Positions 12,158 to 24,226 of a DNA stretch of 64,000 nucleotides are shown here, piece by piece. Source of the stretch: Onchocerca lupi (lineage: Eukaryota; Nematoda; Chromadorea; Rhabditida; Onchocercidae); assembly GCA_028564675.1 (NCBI GenBank), contig JAOVVO010000455.1, positions 1-64,000 on the forward strand. The letters are read 5' to 3'. The notes beneath the pieces were generated by a model. It was given only the letters and a program-made list of their open reading frames with translations, was not told the DNA's origin and made no database searches. The translations under genes were made by a program, and so were the position numbers. Within the stretch, counting starts at the first letter, position 1. Each line of letters starts with the position of its first letter.

Positions 12158-13032
12158 TTGAATTTCGCTTTGTTCAGCCTAAATTCATTCAGAATAAATG
12201 GGATCAACCTCGTTTTTTCACGTTCTTTTTGTTGGATAAAAAATTACATGCTTATTTGAAATTAAACAGTATTATAAGACATATAAGTTAATACCATAAT
12301 GAATTAATTTAAATTTAATCTAGTTTCCATCTTTTTCCTCACAAATAAAAATAAGAGAAATTGTGCATTATAAAAGAAAAGTAATGCATAAATTGAATGA
12401 AATAAAATTTAAAAAATTCATTTCGAGTTCTAACTTATCAAATTACTAAAAACCATAGCGTTCGGATCAGACGAAAACAAAAGTAAGTTAAAAATAAAAA
12501 ATAGCACGAAAACGAGTAAAACATTAAAATGAAATAAGGAATGATAGATAAAGGTAATTTTGTATGATAAAAAACAAAAAAAAGTAGACATACCACTAAA
12601 AGAAAGTTGAAAAATGCATGATGAAAGTGATGTGAGTTTTTTCAAAAAATATTCTCAAATTCTAAAGCTTTGTAGAATTCCGTTTATACATCTCTTCGTC
12701 ATTACTTCATTTCTTTCAGTATGAGTATTGGGATTTTTTAATTAACTGTCTTCAACACCATGTAAATGAATATAATTTGAAAATTAATTATTAAATCTCG
12801 GGTCGATTTTTTTCTTCCTTCTGTTTTTGCTTTCTCCGAGTTGTCTAGATTTTATCAGTGAGAGGCTCGAGAAAAGCTTTGCTTCAATAGTCAATAAAAA
12901 ACCATGCATGTTGTTTTGCTCTGCATTTTGGGAATTTATTTTTATATCACATTGATAACTGACAGAATAAATTAAGAGTTAACAAATTTCAAATATTATT
13001 GTTATTTTAAAAGCATGAATCTGAACTAATTA
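12158..13032. other. AT-rich intergenic DNA
   Basis: This is the promoter side of the CAP/ShKT gene and the 3' side of the next minus-strand coding island. I see no coding frame with good composition. A GAATTTAG site about 16 bases before the CAP start codon suits spliced-leader addition. Confidence 0.45.
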
Positions 13033-13415
13033 TCAAAATAATGGCCCACACGTAGCTATGCCAACTGGCGCAACTCGAAGTAAATTTGATCTTGTTGCTT
13101 TTTTCCAAGCGAAATAATTTATGAATTTTTGAACATTTACAGAACCTCTTTTTTTGAACTGTTTAAATTCTGCATGCATATTTTACCGGTCATTAATCAG
13201 CCTTGAAAGAACTGGATAACTTGTGAATATGGATGATTCGGTATGAGTTGTGAATAAGATATTGCATGTGTTGGTTGAACATTGCACTTAAAATCACCGG
13301 AAATTCGATCATAGACTAAGTGTAATAAATAGTCTTTACTGTTAGGAGAGCGCACTTGACGTGTTAATTCATGAAAATTTATCTTGACAACAGAAAAGAA
13401 ATAACGCGCGTTCTC
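13033..13415 (-). CDS. 3' exons of an unrecognised gene
   Basis: Two adjacent exons on the minus strand, 13415-13221 (65 codons, no ATG) and 13158-13033 (41 codons and TGA), separated by a 62-base intron with a GTTATC donor and an AAACAG acceptor; both junctions are phase 0. The composition is balanced, with segments such as HELTRQVRSPNSKDYLLHL and RSNLLRVAPVGIATCGPLF at the C-terminus. The first exon begins after a CTAG acceptor, so at least one upstream exon is missing. A phase-compatible candidate lies near 13.90-13.94 kb, and a possible first exon with ATG at 15163. No domain recognised. Confidence 0.35.
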
Positions 13416-15890
13416 CTAGGACTTCAAATTCACATTAAAATAAATATTTCACTTTTTTCCGTTTTAGTCTAAAAAAGAACAATTTAATAATAGAAATGTA
13501 ATAAATGTAAAAAGAAAATTTTGTAGTAGAAATTTAATAAGTATGAAGAAGCAATTGTTTATATTAATGATTTGAAGGATTGTTTAATTAGTGAAACAAT
13601 CGTGTAAATCGAACACTGAAATATAAATAAATTTATAATGCAGATGTAAAGAGTCATATTTGAGTATAAACCAATTAAATTCAGAAATGCATAGAAGAAC
13701 CCCTAATAAATCTGGATCAGATTTTACAATTATTATCTGTTACGTAAAGAAACACAATTTTTAGTTGCATTCAAATTAGCAGTTTCTAGCTAAATTCGGA
13801 CTTCCTTTTCAATTCAACTTCTCCTACAATCAGAATCCACCGGTATAAATCCTAGTTCAGTTTCAAAATTTAATCAATGGAAAAAGAAATTGCACATTAT
13901 GCATATCTAATAATGATGGAGGAAGTCTGATTGAACAAAATTACATGAATGGAACAAAAAAAAGAAAGAAAATTAAGATAGGAGTAATAATAATTTGAAA
14001 GGATGAATATGCAAAAATTAAAAAAGTAAAATTTACCTTAAATGATAGAACAGAACGAAAACTGATATTTTGTTTTGAAAATAAATGACTCCCATTCGAG
14101 AAATACGCGACGAGTTAATGACAAATTATGGCAAATGTTTCAAAATGTTTCAGTTGCTTTGACATTCTTTTGGTGATTAAAATCATAAAGAAAGGCAAAA
14201 AGAAGGATAGAAGAGTCTATGTAATGAAAAAGAGTTAAATTTTGATAAATTTGAATGAACAAGCAAATTCAAACTGAGCATATTCGAGCAAATTCATAAT
14301 GAAAAGACAAAAGCTGAATGGAAAGAAAAATAGATTTTATTAATATTAAAATAAAAATTTGCTAGTCTTGAAATTAAGAGAGATTTTGCACAAACTATTG
14401 CGCAAATTAACTTAGTTAATTGAGTTAAAATGTTTGGACAAATAAGTACATTGATATCTCTATATTGCTTAGATTCCTACCTGATGAGTTGGAATTTCTT
14501 ACTCAACCAATATATGGAAAAAACAAATTTTATATTTCAAACGTATTAACAAATTTAATGACAGAACAAAACTAAACAAATAAAATTTTTATATTCGATT
14601 TATTATTTGGAAAAAAAAGATGAAGAAAAATTTTTTAACAACACTTTTGAAATCTTTTTTAAGACTACTTAAAGCATTTTTAAATGTTTATGTTCAGTTA
14701 GAGTATTGAAGAATAAAATTAATTCGTTCGAAACTAATTTGTTTGTACGTTTATAAATAAGGTCCAGTTACGAATTTCCTCAAAAGAAAAACCTTCAATT
14801 GCAAACTTTTGACTGAATTTCACTGACTAAAAAAAATTAAAAATGGCCAAAAGCATTACTTGCTATCTGCAGCTGAAAAGAATCATTTCGTCCAATCACT
14901 TATCAGACAAATGATAAAAATGCGAATTTAATTCATCTGCTTGTTCATAGTGTTAAAATAATTTCATCATTTTAATGCAATTAAATTTCAATCAGATTTG
15001 TTGCTACCATTACTAAAATAAGTTTATAGGAAACATAAAAAAGTGTTTTGTTGAGAAGCAACTTCTTCCTACTTTGATGCAGTTTTGTGCACACCGAAAC
15101 TGTATACTTGGTTACTACTCTTTGCATGGCTGTCAAACAGAGACTGTGATATTCATCTTCCATTTATTGGCAGTTTATTTTTAGCTTCAATTCATTGCTT
15201 CCATTTAATAAAGATTTCTTTCTATTAGACTGACTTAAATGCAAGATCTTCTCCCTTGATCTTTTCATAATTTATTTATTTGACAAAGAGAATAAATATG
15301 TTTGTAAGTAAAGAAGCTTTATGAAATAAGCCTTGTATGCGCTGCATATATTCACAAACAACACTAGCACAACTATCATCATGATAAAGCGGATGTTTTG
15401 GAGAATATAATCTCATATTTGGCGGTATATTGATTTTCCAATCCGAGCCTATTTCATAGCTGATTGATTTTTATAAAGTTGCTAATCATCGATCAACGCA
15501 AACACAATCTCACAGGGCAATTTTCCCGATGGTCTGAAGCTTTTAGAACTTATCTACATTTCGGTAGTATTCTGTACTGTCATTTATATATTCTTGCAAG
15601 CTGTGTGACTCCTGCTCTTCAGCTCATTTCATTGCCATATTTTCTCATTTTGTCACAATATGAAAATGATATGAGCAAAAAGGTAATTGTGATCTGCAAC
15701 ATCAATGAATTATTGTCAGACTGCAAAAGCGAGGCCAACGAATTTCCCTTCCTGCAAACATCACTTGTCGCACCAGCAGAGATATTCGTATATTTAAAGA
15801 ATTTTTACAGTAATAGAAGTTTTTTTTGTTGTGAGATGGTCGAATAACTAATTAACCCGACAATTCAGAAGTTAAGGCAAAAGAAAAGAA
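13416..15890. other. AT-rich region with possible upstream exons, unresolved
   Basis: The region separates the 3' exons at 13.0-13.4 kb from the gene ending at 15.9 kb. A minus-strand frame at 15163-14981 starts with ATG and a plausible N-terminus (MEDEYHSLCLTAMQRVV) with a GTAGGA donor inside. A GC-elevated stretch at 15464-15847 is open on both strands. I could not assemble these into a complete gene. Confidence 0.3.
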
Positions 15891-18800
15891 TTATTCAGGA
15901 TAAATCACTTCCAGTTTCTCGATAATGTCTGATTTGTCTTGCTGATAAGAGATCATCAACCGGTTCTCATCTTCTACTCTTGTAAAAAAATGCCCTTTTC
16001 GATTTCGATTAGTCTTGGAGTGATTCAAATAAAAATCAGATATCAGAAAGAGACTTGATTGAAATAAGCTGTTTAATATGATTCATATGAAGTTAATGAA
16101 ATAAAATAGCTTCTGGGTAAGGCTGAAAGATTGCAAATTAATGAGCTACTCCTGCGATATACCAAAAAATAGTTGAAAATTAGTATTTGACTGTTGAATG
16201 CAGCATCAATCTTCGCTATTTACTTATTACCATTTCCGGAATTCATTTCGCTACTTCCACAAAGTGCTGCCATTCGTTGCTCATTACTGCTTCTATGAAA
16301 AGTGCTATTACAAATAGCATAACTCAAATATAAATTTTCTGCAAAATCTATTTAATAATATTATACAGCTGTGAGTGATACCATAAAATGGTCGCATATG
16401 CAGGAAAAAAATTTATTTTATTGCATGCGATAACGTCAGCAATAACAATATCGGAATAACCTTGTTCTTAGAAGGGCAAGAAGAGTAAAGATAAATAAAG
16501 GATAAGAGATAAGAGGTGATCGCAGGCAAATTTTAAAAGTCATTATAATTGTCATGATTGTTTCGCATAAATTCTGGTAACTTAAAAAATAAAAAAAATA
16601 AAAAGAAAAGTGTCGAAATACTAATCCATACATACCTTTGTTGCAGAAATTTGACCTATGGTCCGTTGCTGCAGCAAATGCTCAGTTAAAATTTCATGAT
16701 GGATGACCTTGAATAGTGAGAATAAGAGTTTAATTAAATAAGACAGAGAGTTAAGAGAAATTCACAATCCAAAATAAATTTCTCGAGTGAAGGGAAAAAA
16801 TAATGTTAAAATGGTATCATTTGAATTGAACTTTCTACATAATTATCAGCAGCAAAATTATGACCAAGATATTTAAACATTATCTACTGAAAACACAGCA
16901 CTTGTCTTTTCAAAAAATGTGAGGATCGGAAGAGAATAATGAGACCGAGCATTAATATATGTTTCACTTCAAGGCTATATCTCTGTGAAATTTAAAAAAT
17001 AAATTTCTACTCCTCTTAATGGTCAAAGTTTTCCCCAAACTTTTTTTATTTTCAAAAAATTCCAGACAATTCATTTTTTTAATCTTCACACTCTGTCTGT
17101 TCTCATATTATGTTTTTATTGTTTATTCCAATTTTAAAAGAATTGTCTTACTTAATTAATGAAACAAGTAAAGGTATCGATCGTGACAAGGAGAAAATGA
17201 TTATTAAAATATCAAAACAACGTTCTTGTAGGGCTATTTTAATATCAATTGCAACCTCTTATAAAATATCGGAAACCAATTTTTTATTCTTATTTCGTCT
17301 CGCACTTTTTTTGCACATTTATCCTTGGACAAAATTATTCCTTTTAGTTAGCATAATTATTGCTGCATTTCAACATTCATTTTTTATTTATGTCAGGTGT
17401 TCATCTTGTGCTAAGATGTTTTAAAGCTTAACCAAATACGAAGCCTTTGGGAGAAAGTATTCCTATTATAAGCTGTGATTCCTTTGGTTATCACAGCAAG
17501 GGTGAGTAACAGCGCTCACAATGATATTAAAACTCCTAGTATACAGGAAAGCTCATCTTTACCCATAATACCAGGTGATATAAAAGTTGTGCCAATTGTA
17601 GAAAGGAAGTGAGTAAAAGGCAGTGGAAAAGTTGTTATTACTGCACAAAGTGACGTTGTAAAAGCTAAAAATTTTTTGCCTAGTCCATACCCATTCTGCC
17701 CATTCTTCATCAGTTTGATTTGCAGTTACTCGCAGCATTACTTCCACTCCGTGAATATAACGATCTTCTGCGTTTGATCTTCTGTGAGGCATTATTGGGA
17801 TGAACTAAAGCAGATTGAAAAAGAAAGTTCTAACAAAAACATATAAAACTGCAAAACATTAAAAAGAATAAAAAACGAAGAAAAAGCAACAAAAATAAAA
17901 AATGCTAACGAAATATTTCATTTAAACGCAGATCATAGATACAACTCAATTCCAGTGAAATGTCACGCGAAATAATTGAATCAAAATGAATATAAATCGG
18001 AATCCATGAAAAATCAATTTAACTATGCAATCAGAAACATTGGAATAGAACTGTAAATTTGAAAATCGTAAATGGGAAAAGAATAGGATTTTTGGATCTG
18101 ACCTAACAATGCCTCATACACTGAATGAATCAAACTGTTATGTTTCAAAAATGTTATAAAAGTAACAATTTCATTTCCGGATATTTAACTTCATCTTGTT
18201 AAAACAGCTAGCTGGAAGTGATTGCTGTTGGCCAGTCCATAATATTATGGGATATTTAATATTCGCTAAAATTCGTATTCTGTCATTTTCTGGAATTAAA
18301 AATTTCTGGTTATTTTCTATATCAAAATGTCACATGAGGAATTTCGGAAACTGAAACATTTCAAGATCTTAAATAAAATTAATAATAATAATAATAAATC
18401 ATGCTGTAAATATAATTTATTAATATTATCATTATTACTAAAATTATTTAAAATTAGTTTTCTGAACTGAATGAATTTTGAAATAGATTAATTTATTTCT
18501 GAATTATGAAAATGAAGATTTCATGACGAAAGAACGATGCACTAAAAATAATTTAGTCTTAGTTAAATAATGATCACATATGAGAATTTAGAAATTTAAA
18601 AAAATTAATAAGATGTGAGCCTTCATGATTTATGCCGAAGATAAATTATACCGTACTTAAAAGACCAGAAATTGTGAAAGGATATTTCAGTCTCTAGAAT
18701 AATCGTTACACTCATTCGAGAAAGAGAAGAAAGATGATACAATTAAAGTTGAAAATCTGAACAAACAATCTTTGTAAATGGAAAAGTAACTGGGATCAAT

Positions 18801-19249
18801 AAAAAATCGCAATCGAAATGCAATGAAGTAAATCGAGTGGGAAGTGGTCGATGCAAGGATTAAGCCATTAATTACTATCATCACTAATCAGTCAAAATTA
18901 GCCGTGTTTTCACTTTCTCTTCCATTCCAGATATTCTAAAACAAATTGCTATATTTTAAGAAAAAATTTCTCCTTTTATTTAGGTCAAAATCTATAATAA
19001 ATCTTCTTCAATTTTGATTATTGCACAGATAATTGATTGTTTTGAAATTTCTGGATAAAGAAACAGAATGATGAATGAAAAGAATTGGTATTCCTTACAG
19101 AATTCTACCCTTTTGTGGATTTGCAATAAAACTGACCCGAATTCCGGGTATTTCAGATTTAATATGTCATGATTCATCCCTGAGAGAAACGATCCGTCCA
19201 TAAGACATCCACTCGGTGATTCCTTCATGTACACAATCCAATTGGGCGC
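15891..19249 (-). CDS. Unrecognised multi-exon gene, 5' end incomplete
   Basis: Five minus-strand exons join in phase: 19249-19109, 17804-17642, 16668-16636, 16338-16224 and 16053-15891, giving 204 residues to a TAA. Good sites include the TTTTAG acceptor of the first listed exon and the GTATGT donor at 16635. The middle part (PHRRSNAEDRYIHGVEVMLR, then ANQTDEEWAEW) and the C-terminus (TRVEDENRLMISYQQDKSD, ending EVIYPE) are hydrophilic and unlike random AT-rich sequence. Four cysteines and several Asn-X-Ser/Thr sites in the centre suggest a secreted or extracellular part, but this is inference. The start codon is not in the listed exons; an eight-codon exon at 19684-19661 inside the first intron of the DB gene would fit in phase. 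No family recognised. Confidence 0.33.
18380..18397. repeat. (AAT)n microsatellite
   Basis: A short perfect AAT array lies inside the large intron of the unrecognised minus-strand gene. Confidence 0.8.
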
Positions 19250-19503
19250 CTAAAATATCTTCCATTTTGTTATTTCTTCATTTTTCATTTAAATTTGTAT
19301 TGAAGCATTTTTGCATTTGCAGTATCATTTCATGTTGCAAATAATTTATATGTATGTGTTTGCATATAATGCCTGCAAATATTTTTTAATTGGGTTCATA
19401 TTCACTTGTGCATTTGAATGTGCATGAGACGTGAAACAAGTCTAATCAAAGATGAAAATCTGAGTTTTTATTTTTGAACGAAATTCAGGAATCAGGCAAC
19501 GCA

Positions 19504-21094
19504 ATGTTTCCGAAGCTAATTTTACTCTCATTAATTACTGTCATTGGCTTTGGCAAAATCTGCAGAGCAGAGGTGACTGGAAGTTTCTATTTCCTCTTTT
19601 TCATCAAGCATCATATCATATCACTGTTTTTTCTTTCCTATTGAGGAGCGACACTGCTACCAATGAATCTCCGCAACGTGCCATTTTGATTGTTTCATTT
19701 TTTTTCTAAACTTCTGGAGACACATAATGCTTGGAAATACTTCTATATACAATTTCTATACTCACAGACACTTCCTCACCTTCCAATCCTTGGAATATTT
19801 TTTGTGGAAATGCACTAGCTTATTACTGGATAATTTTTTTGACAATGTAGACATTTTGCAATTGCTCCATCTAATAGTGGCATCATGCTAGGACGAATGT
19901 GGCACTCCAGAAACAGATTATAGTCCATGTGTCATGAAGAATGGAGCCGATATATTATTTCGCCAGTGCTGCCAACTATATGTACCAGAAGGTTGCCATG
20001 ATTTGTGTCAGTACGAAATTGAGGAGATTCCAGCTCGAAATTTGGTAAGACATGATTTCTATGATTACTTGTTAATAACAAGACCATATGAAAAACTTTG
20101 CCGTAATAGTTTAGCAAAGATGACTTTCGTAAGTTTCAAAATTTAATATGATTCTCTCACATTTACACATTCAAATGAGAACGATATAATTCTTAGAGGA
20201 GCTTTTATGAAAGAAATTCACTTCATAATCTATATTTTTGGTTGTTTACTACTCAGTTTTTTTTCGATCAAATCATCCTTGCATAGGAATTTTTTAACAT
20301 TAGCCCTTTACCGCAAACAAATTCTAGCTAATGAAAGCAATTACATCCAGAAAATGTGGCTTGAAACATATTAGTGCTGTACTCTATTGCGCCTCACAAA
20401 ATCAGGTAAAATTAAAATTATTTATTGTTAAAATTTGTTTTCCATCGAATGATTTTTATTTACTACGAAATCTATGGAAAAATCAGAAAAAATCCTAGAA
20501 TTCACAAATCTATCTCGAATTTCAAATTATTTTCCATTTGATTGGTTTCCTTATATATTGCTTATTAACAGCGTATTTGAATTTTTGTATTTCTTTTCTA
20601 CTATGTTCCTGTAATACTGCACTATTTCAAGAATAATAAAATGCATTTTACATTAATTTTCAGTTGCATTTCAATGTACTCTTAAGTATATCATATTTAT
20701 TAATTTATATTTCCAAAGCACTAAGCAAAACTATTTCCAAATAGAGAATTCAATGTTATCGGTACCAAAAAAAAAATGAAAATAGAACCCACAGAGATCA
20801 CAATTTCTTGACATATTCTTGAAAAAGTAAACGTAAAAAAACCTGCTCATAACTTTTCTGGAAAGTTTAAAAAACTTATCTTCAATTACGATAAACTTTT
20901 TGTTGCAGGATAATCGCAAATGTTGCAAATATTTGAATTTAGCAGATAGTAAGTTGGGAGTTGGTGATCGTTGCTTGCGATTTTGTGATCCAGCAGGACA
21001 GGGAATTAATGCCATCAGTAAGAGTGACGCAACATGTCTGTTCAATTTGAATGTAATATTATATTGCCATCACAGTGGTATCCCACTCGACTGA
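19504..21094 (+). CDS. Secreted DB-module cysteine-rich protein
   Basis: Four exons, 19504-19572, 19892-20044, 20328-20405 and 20909-21094, all phase 0, give 161 residues. Residues 1-22 are a signal peptide (MFPKLILLSLITVIGFG and on). The mature part is one nematode DB domain with about fourteen cysteines. Its hallmarks are a CCQ pair followed by VPEGCHDLCQYEIEEIPA, then RKC, a second CC pair, GDRCLRFCDP and a final LYC. DB-module proteins are secreted or surface proteins found mainly in nematodes; most have no known biochemical role, although one C. elegans member is a neural adhesion protein. GAAATTCAG 15 bases before the ATG is a likely spliced-leader acceptor. The gene runs opposite to, and close to or overlapping, the unrecognised minus-strand gene. 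Confidence 0.94.
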
Positions 21095-21507
21095 ATTGAA
21101 TCTTATTTTTTTATTTAACGATATTATTTAAGAAACATCAGACGATCTAGTAACATGAATTTTATAAAAACTGATTTTAACGTTCAGGATGCATCTTGTG
21201 ATAAGCAGTTGACATTCCATCAATACTTTGGATAGAGCATGCTAATTTCTAAAACACTTGAAATTATATTTTATTATATTTTCAATCAATTATTGTATTT
21301 TGTTAACTTCTGCAAGTATGCTTTTAACTACTTTAAAAGCATATATACAGAAATACACTGTATAAACTAGTAAATATTATTGGGTGGATCACAAATTTTA
21401 ATTTCGAATTTTCTTGGTAGGTAAATGAATTAATTACAATTTATGAAAGCAGAAAACTAAAATTTCAAACAAATAAAAAATATGATTTATTAAGATGAAA
21501 AATTAAA

Positions 21508-21866
21508 ATGATCACTAAAATACGTAAAGACACTAAAAATAGAGCATATATTTTTATTTGTTTGTTAACATGTTCAATACTTTTGCTACAAATTTCTATA
21601 AATTTCTCTAGATTTGCAATAGATAATTACTTTCGACGACACTTTAATAGTCAGGAACTGCAAGCAAAACAGTGGCCTATTTACTTCCTAGTTCAGGTTG
21701 ATTGAACCCTCGTAAGAATGTCAATATTTCCACGATGGACGTTTCCCTGTTTCTTTTCTCATCTACATAGTATTTACCGGTATTAATTGCAGACCCGAAT
21801 CAATTGCCAACTATCAAGAAAGTCACCTCGTTCTTCTGTTTTACCGTATTTACGGAAGCTAATGTG
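21508..21866 (+). CDS. Possible first exons of a type II membrane protein
   Basis: Two exons join in phase 0: 21508-21696 and 21793-21866, with an AATTGCAG acceptor and a GTAGTT donor. The predicted N-terminus has a short basic cytoplasmic tail (MITKIRKDTKNR), a hydrophobic anchor at about residues 13-32, and then a hydrophilic stem, the layout of a type II Golgi or ER enzyme. Further plus-strand islands at about 21.94, 22.07, 22.54-22.75 and 23.44-23.59 kb may be later exons, but I could not connect them with consistent phase. No catalytic motif recognised. The frame could be chance. Confidence 0.25.
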
Positions 21867-24226
21867 GTAGTTCCTACTTCACATTCTCTATCTTGGCCAA
21901 AAGGCAGCTTAAGTTATTAACTAGATTTAACAAAGTTAAAAAAACTGACCTTTCAAGAGTCTGACTACAAGCACTTTTCTGCTAAATCGGTGAATAGTAC
22001 TGATGGCCATAATTATCTCTCTCCTGTATATTTTGTTTTCGATTCTTTCGCTTCACTTTTCTAGTTAACTAGTTCCCTATATTGCTCTTGTTAGTAAGGT
22101 GTCGAATGTAGAATCCCTTACTGATTTTTGGATTCTAAATGAGAACTTGAGTAATGAAGTCTCAAAACCAATCGAAATATATGTTCTGCTGGGTGAATGT
22201 TTCATCAGAATAATTGAGAACTAGAAGCATTATTATTATTATATCACAAATTGGATTTATAACAGCAATGACAATTATTTCATTTGAAATTAAACACAGA
22301 GAAGTAAAATCGAAAAAATGATAAAAACAATCGTATTACTCGCGCGATGTTACAACAAACAAACTGGCCATGATAAACAAACATATACTCGTCGCCTGGA
22401 TGCAAACATATACACAAATTAGTGGTTGAAATCAAAAATCATATCTGCATAAATACAATTTTTTTATCTGGAGTAAACACATGACTGAACCACCAACATC
22501 AGACGAGCAGTCAAAAATTACCAGAAATTATAATTCGCACAGGGAAATGATAATAAGAATCTTAACGTAAAATATCATGGAAAGTTACTCTATTTTTCAT
22601 ACTTTTTAAAGATGAATCTATATAAATTCGGAAAACACAGTCCCGAAGAGGTATTTATACCATTACAATCATATGTATCTCAAATTTCTCAGGTGCCTGA
22701 AGGCCAATTTGCATTGACTATGAAATTATTATCGCAGCAAAATACTTAATGGTAAAAGCAATGGTTTTTTTAAACATGTACATCTCTATGCCATTTACTA
22801 CGGAATACCTATTCCAGATTAAAATAGAAACAATGATTAGCATCTGCGTCCTTCTGTATCTAGAGAAAAAGATCTTAATTTTTTACAAAGAATCGGCGAG
22901 GACTATACTTCGAAAACCAAATTCCCAAATATTTAGGAATTCAAAATTCGAGTTTTCTACCCAAAAAACTTTCTCAATTTATCTTTAAATTCAGGGACTT
23001 CAGATGAAAATATATAAATTTGGCACATTCGTGAGAGTTAAAAGTTCTTTCAACAAATACCGGCATATCTTTGTATTTGAAATGAGTGAAATCCATGGGA
23101 TACATTCAAAAAATACATAATTCTAATGTTACATGAATATAAAAAGTTATATTTCTATATGAGCAGCATTTTCGTCAAGTGCTTCTATACATTCTCAAGT
23201 TTTCATTAATGAACAAATAAATCTGTTGCATTTTTCAATATGAGTCAACTTTAACTCGAGTTATATTAATGGATAAACAGCATCCACAAAAATATTTGGA
23301 AGATTCTATGAAAGAGAAAAAAAATTACTTTTGTCCTGCAAATGATAATAAGAAATCGAAATTACATCTCTGTAAGGAATTACATCGAAATCTACTCTCA
23401 GTTTCAATATAATGAGAAAAAAAAGTAGCTAACTGAAATTACTCATGTAGAAATGAGCAAAACTGTACCGGAAAAGAATTTAACTGGATGCAGCAGTATA
23501 AGAACTACCCTAATTTTATGAAAAGATCGAGGGCTCTCAGCAACATAAATTGGAAAAAGAAACAAATATGCATACATTTGGCATAACAAATAATGAAGAG
23601 AAACACATAGAAATAAAAACAAGTATTCAAAAAAAAAGAAACGCTTTTGCCAAAAATGCATTAAATGATGAAAATAAGACAAAATGCTACGAAGAAAAAC
23701 AGATTAAGCAATAAGAAATAAATATAATACAAACGCAGAAAAAAAAATTTAGAAGGCACATAAAAGAGAAATTCACGGAATCAAGAACAGCGATGACAGA
23801 GAGTCAATTTTAAAAAAAGCACAGAACTCTTTCAGCTAGAAAAGACCAAACAGACTAAATGTAAAGTTCATAATGAATATATTTTAATACAAGATCATAT
23901 TTTTGCAGAATTACGAGAATTTTGCGCTTCGCAAGTCTAAAAGGCCATAAACTTACATTTTGTTTCCTTAGATTATTATTGAGCTTCCAATGTGTATTCC
24001 CACCAGAAAAAGTGAAAGAATAAATTGCAAGAAGGCAAATCGCAATAAACCCGCTAAATTATTTTACCTGAACGAAAAGTCAAAAAATAAATAAAACTTT
24101 AAAAACGAGGAAATGACTACTCTGTATCGAGAAAGACTTCTGAGGCAAAAAAGGCAAAGAAGCGAATCGTAACGTGATACTGAAATAGAGAGGGCAAACC
24201 GAACTGCACAACTAATTAATTGATTA
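21867..24226. other. Unresolved region with scattered plus-strand coding-like islands
   Basis: The islands at 22541-22749 (ends with a GHSPEEV-like hydrophilic stretch and TAA) and about 23435-23590 (contains NCTGKEFNWMQQYKNYP) have less random composition than their surroundings and sit near usable acceptors. I found no path joining them. The right end should contain the 3' untranslated region of the POU gene on the minus strand. Confidence 0.3.

Noticed and set aside
13326..13420. Possible long-loop hairpin around GGAGAGCGC / GCGCGTTCTCC
   Set aside because: Pairing is short and the sequence is better explained as part of a coding exon on the minus strand.
15464..15847. 127-codon plus-strand frame
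   Set aside because: Starts at TTG, both strands are open over part of it, and I found no splice partners; not enough to call a gene, though it is mentioned as unresolved.
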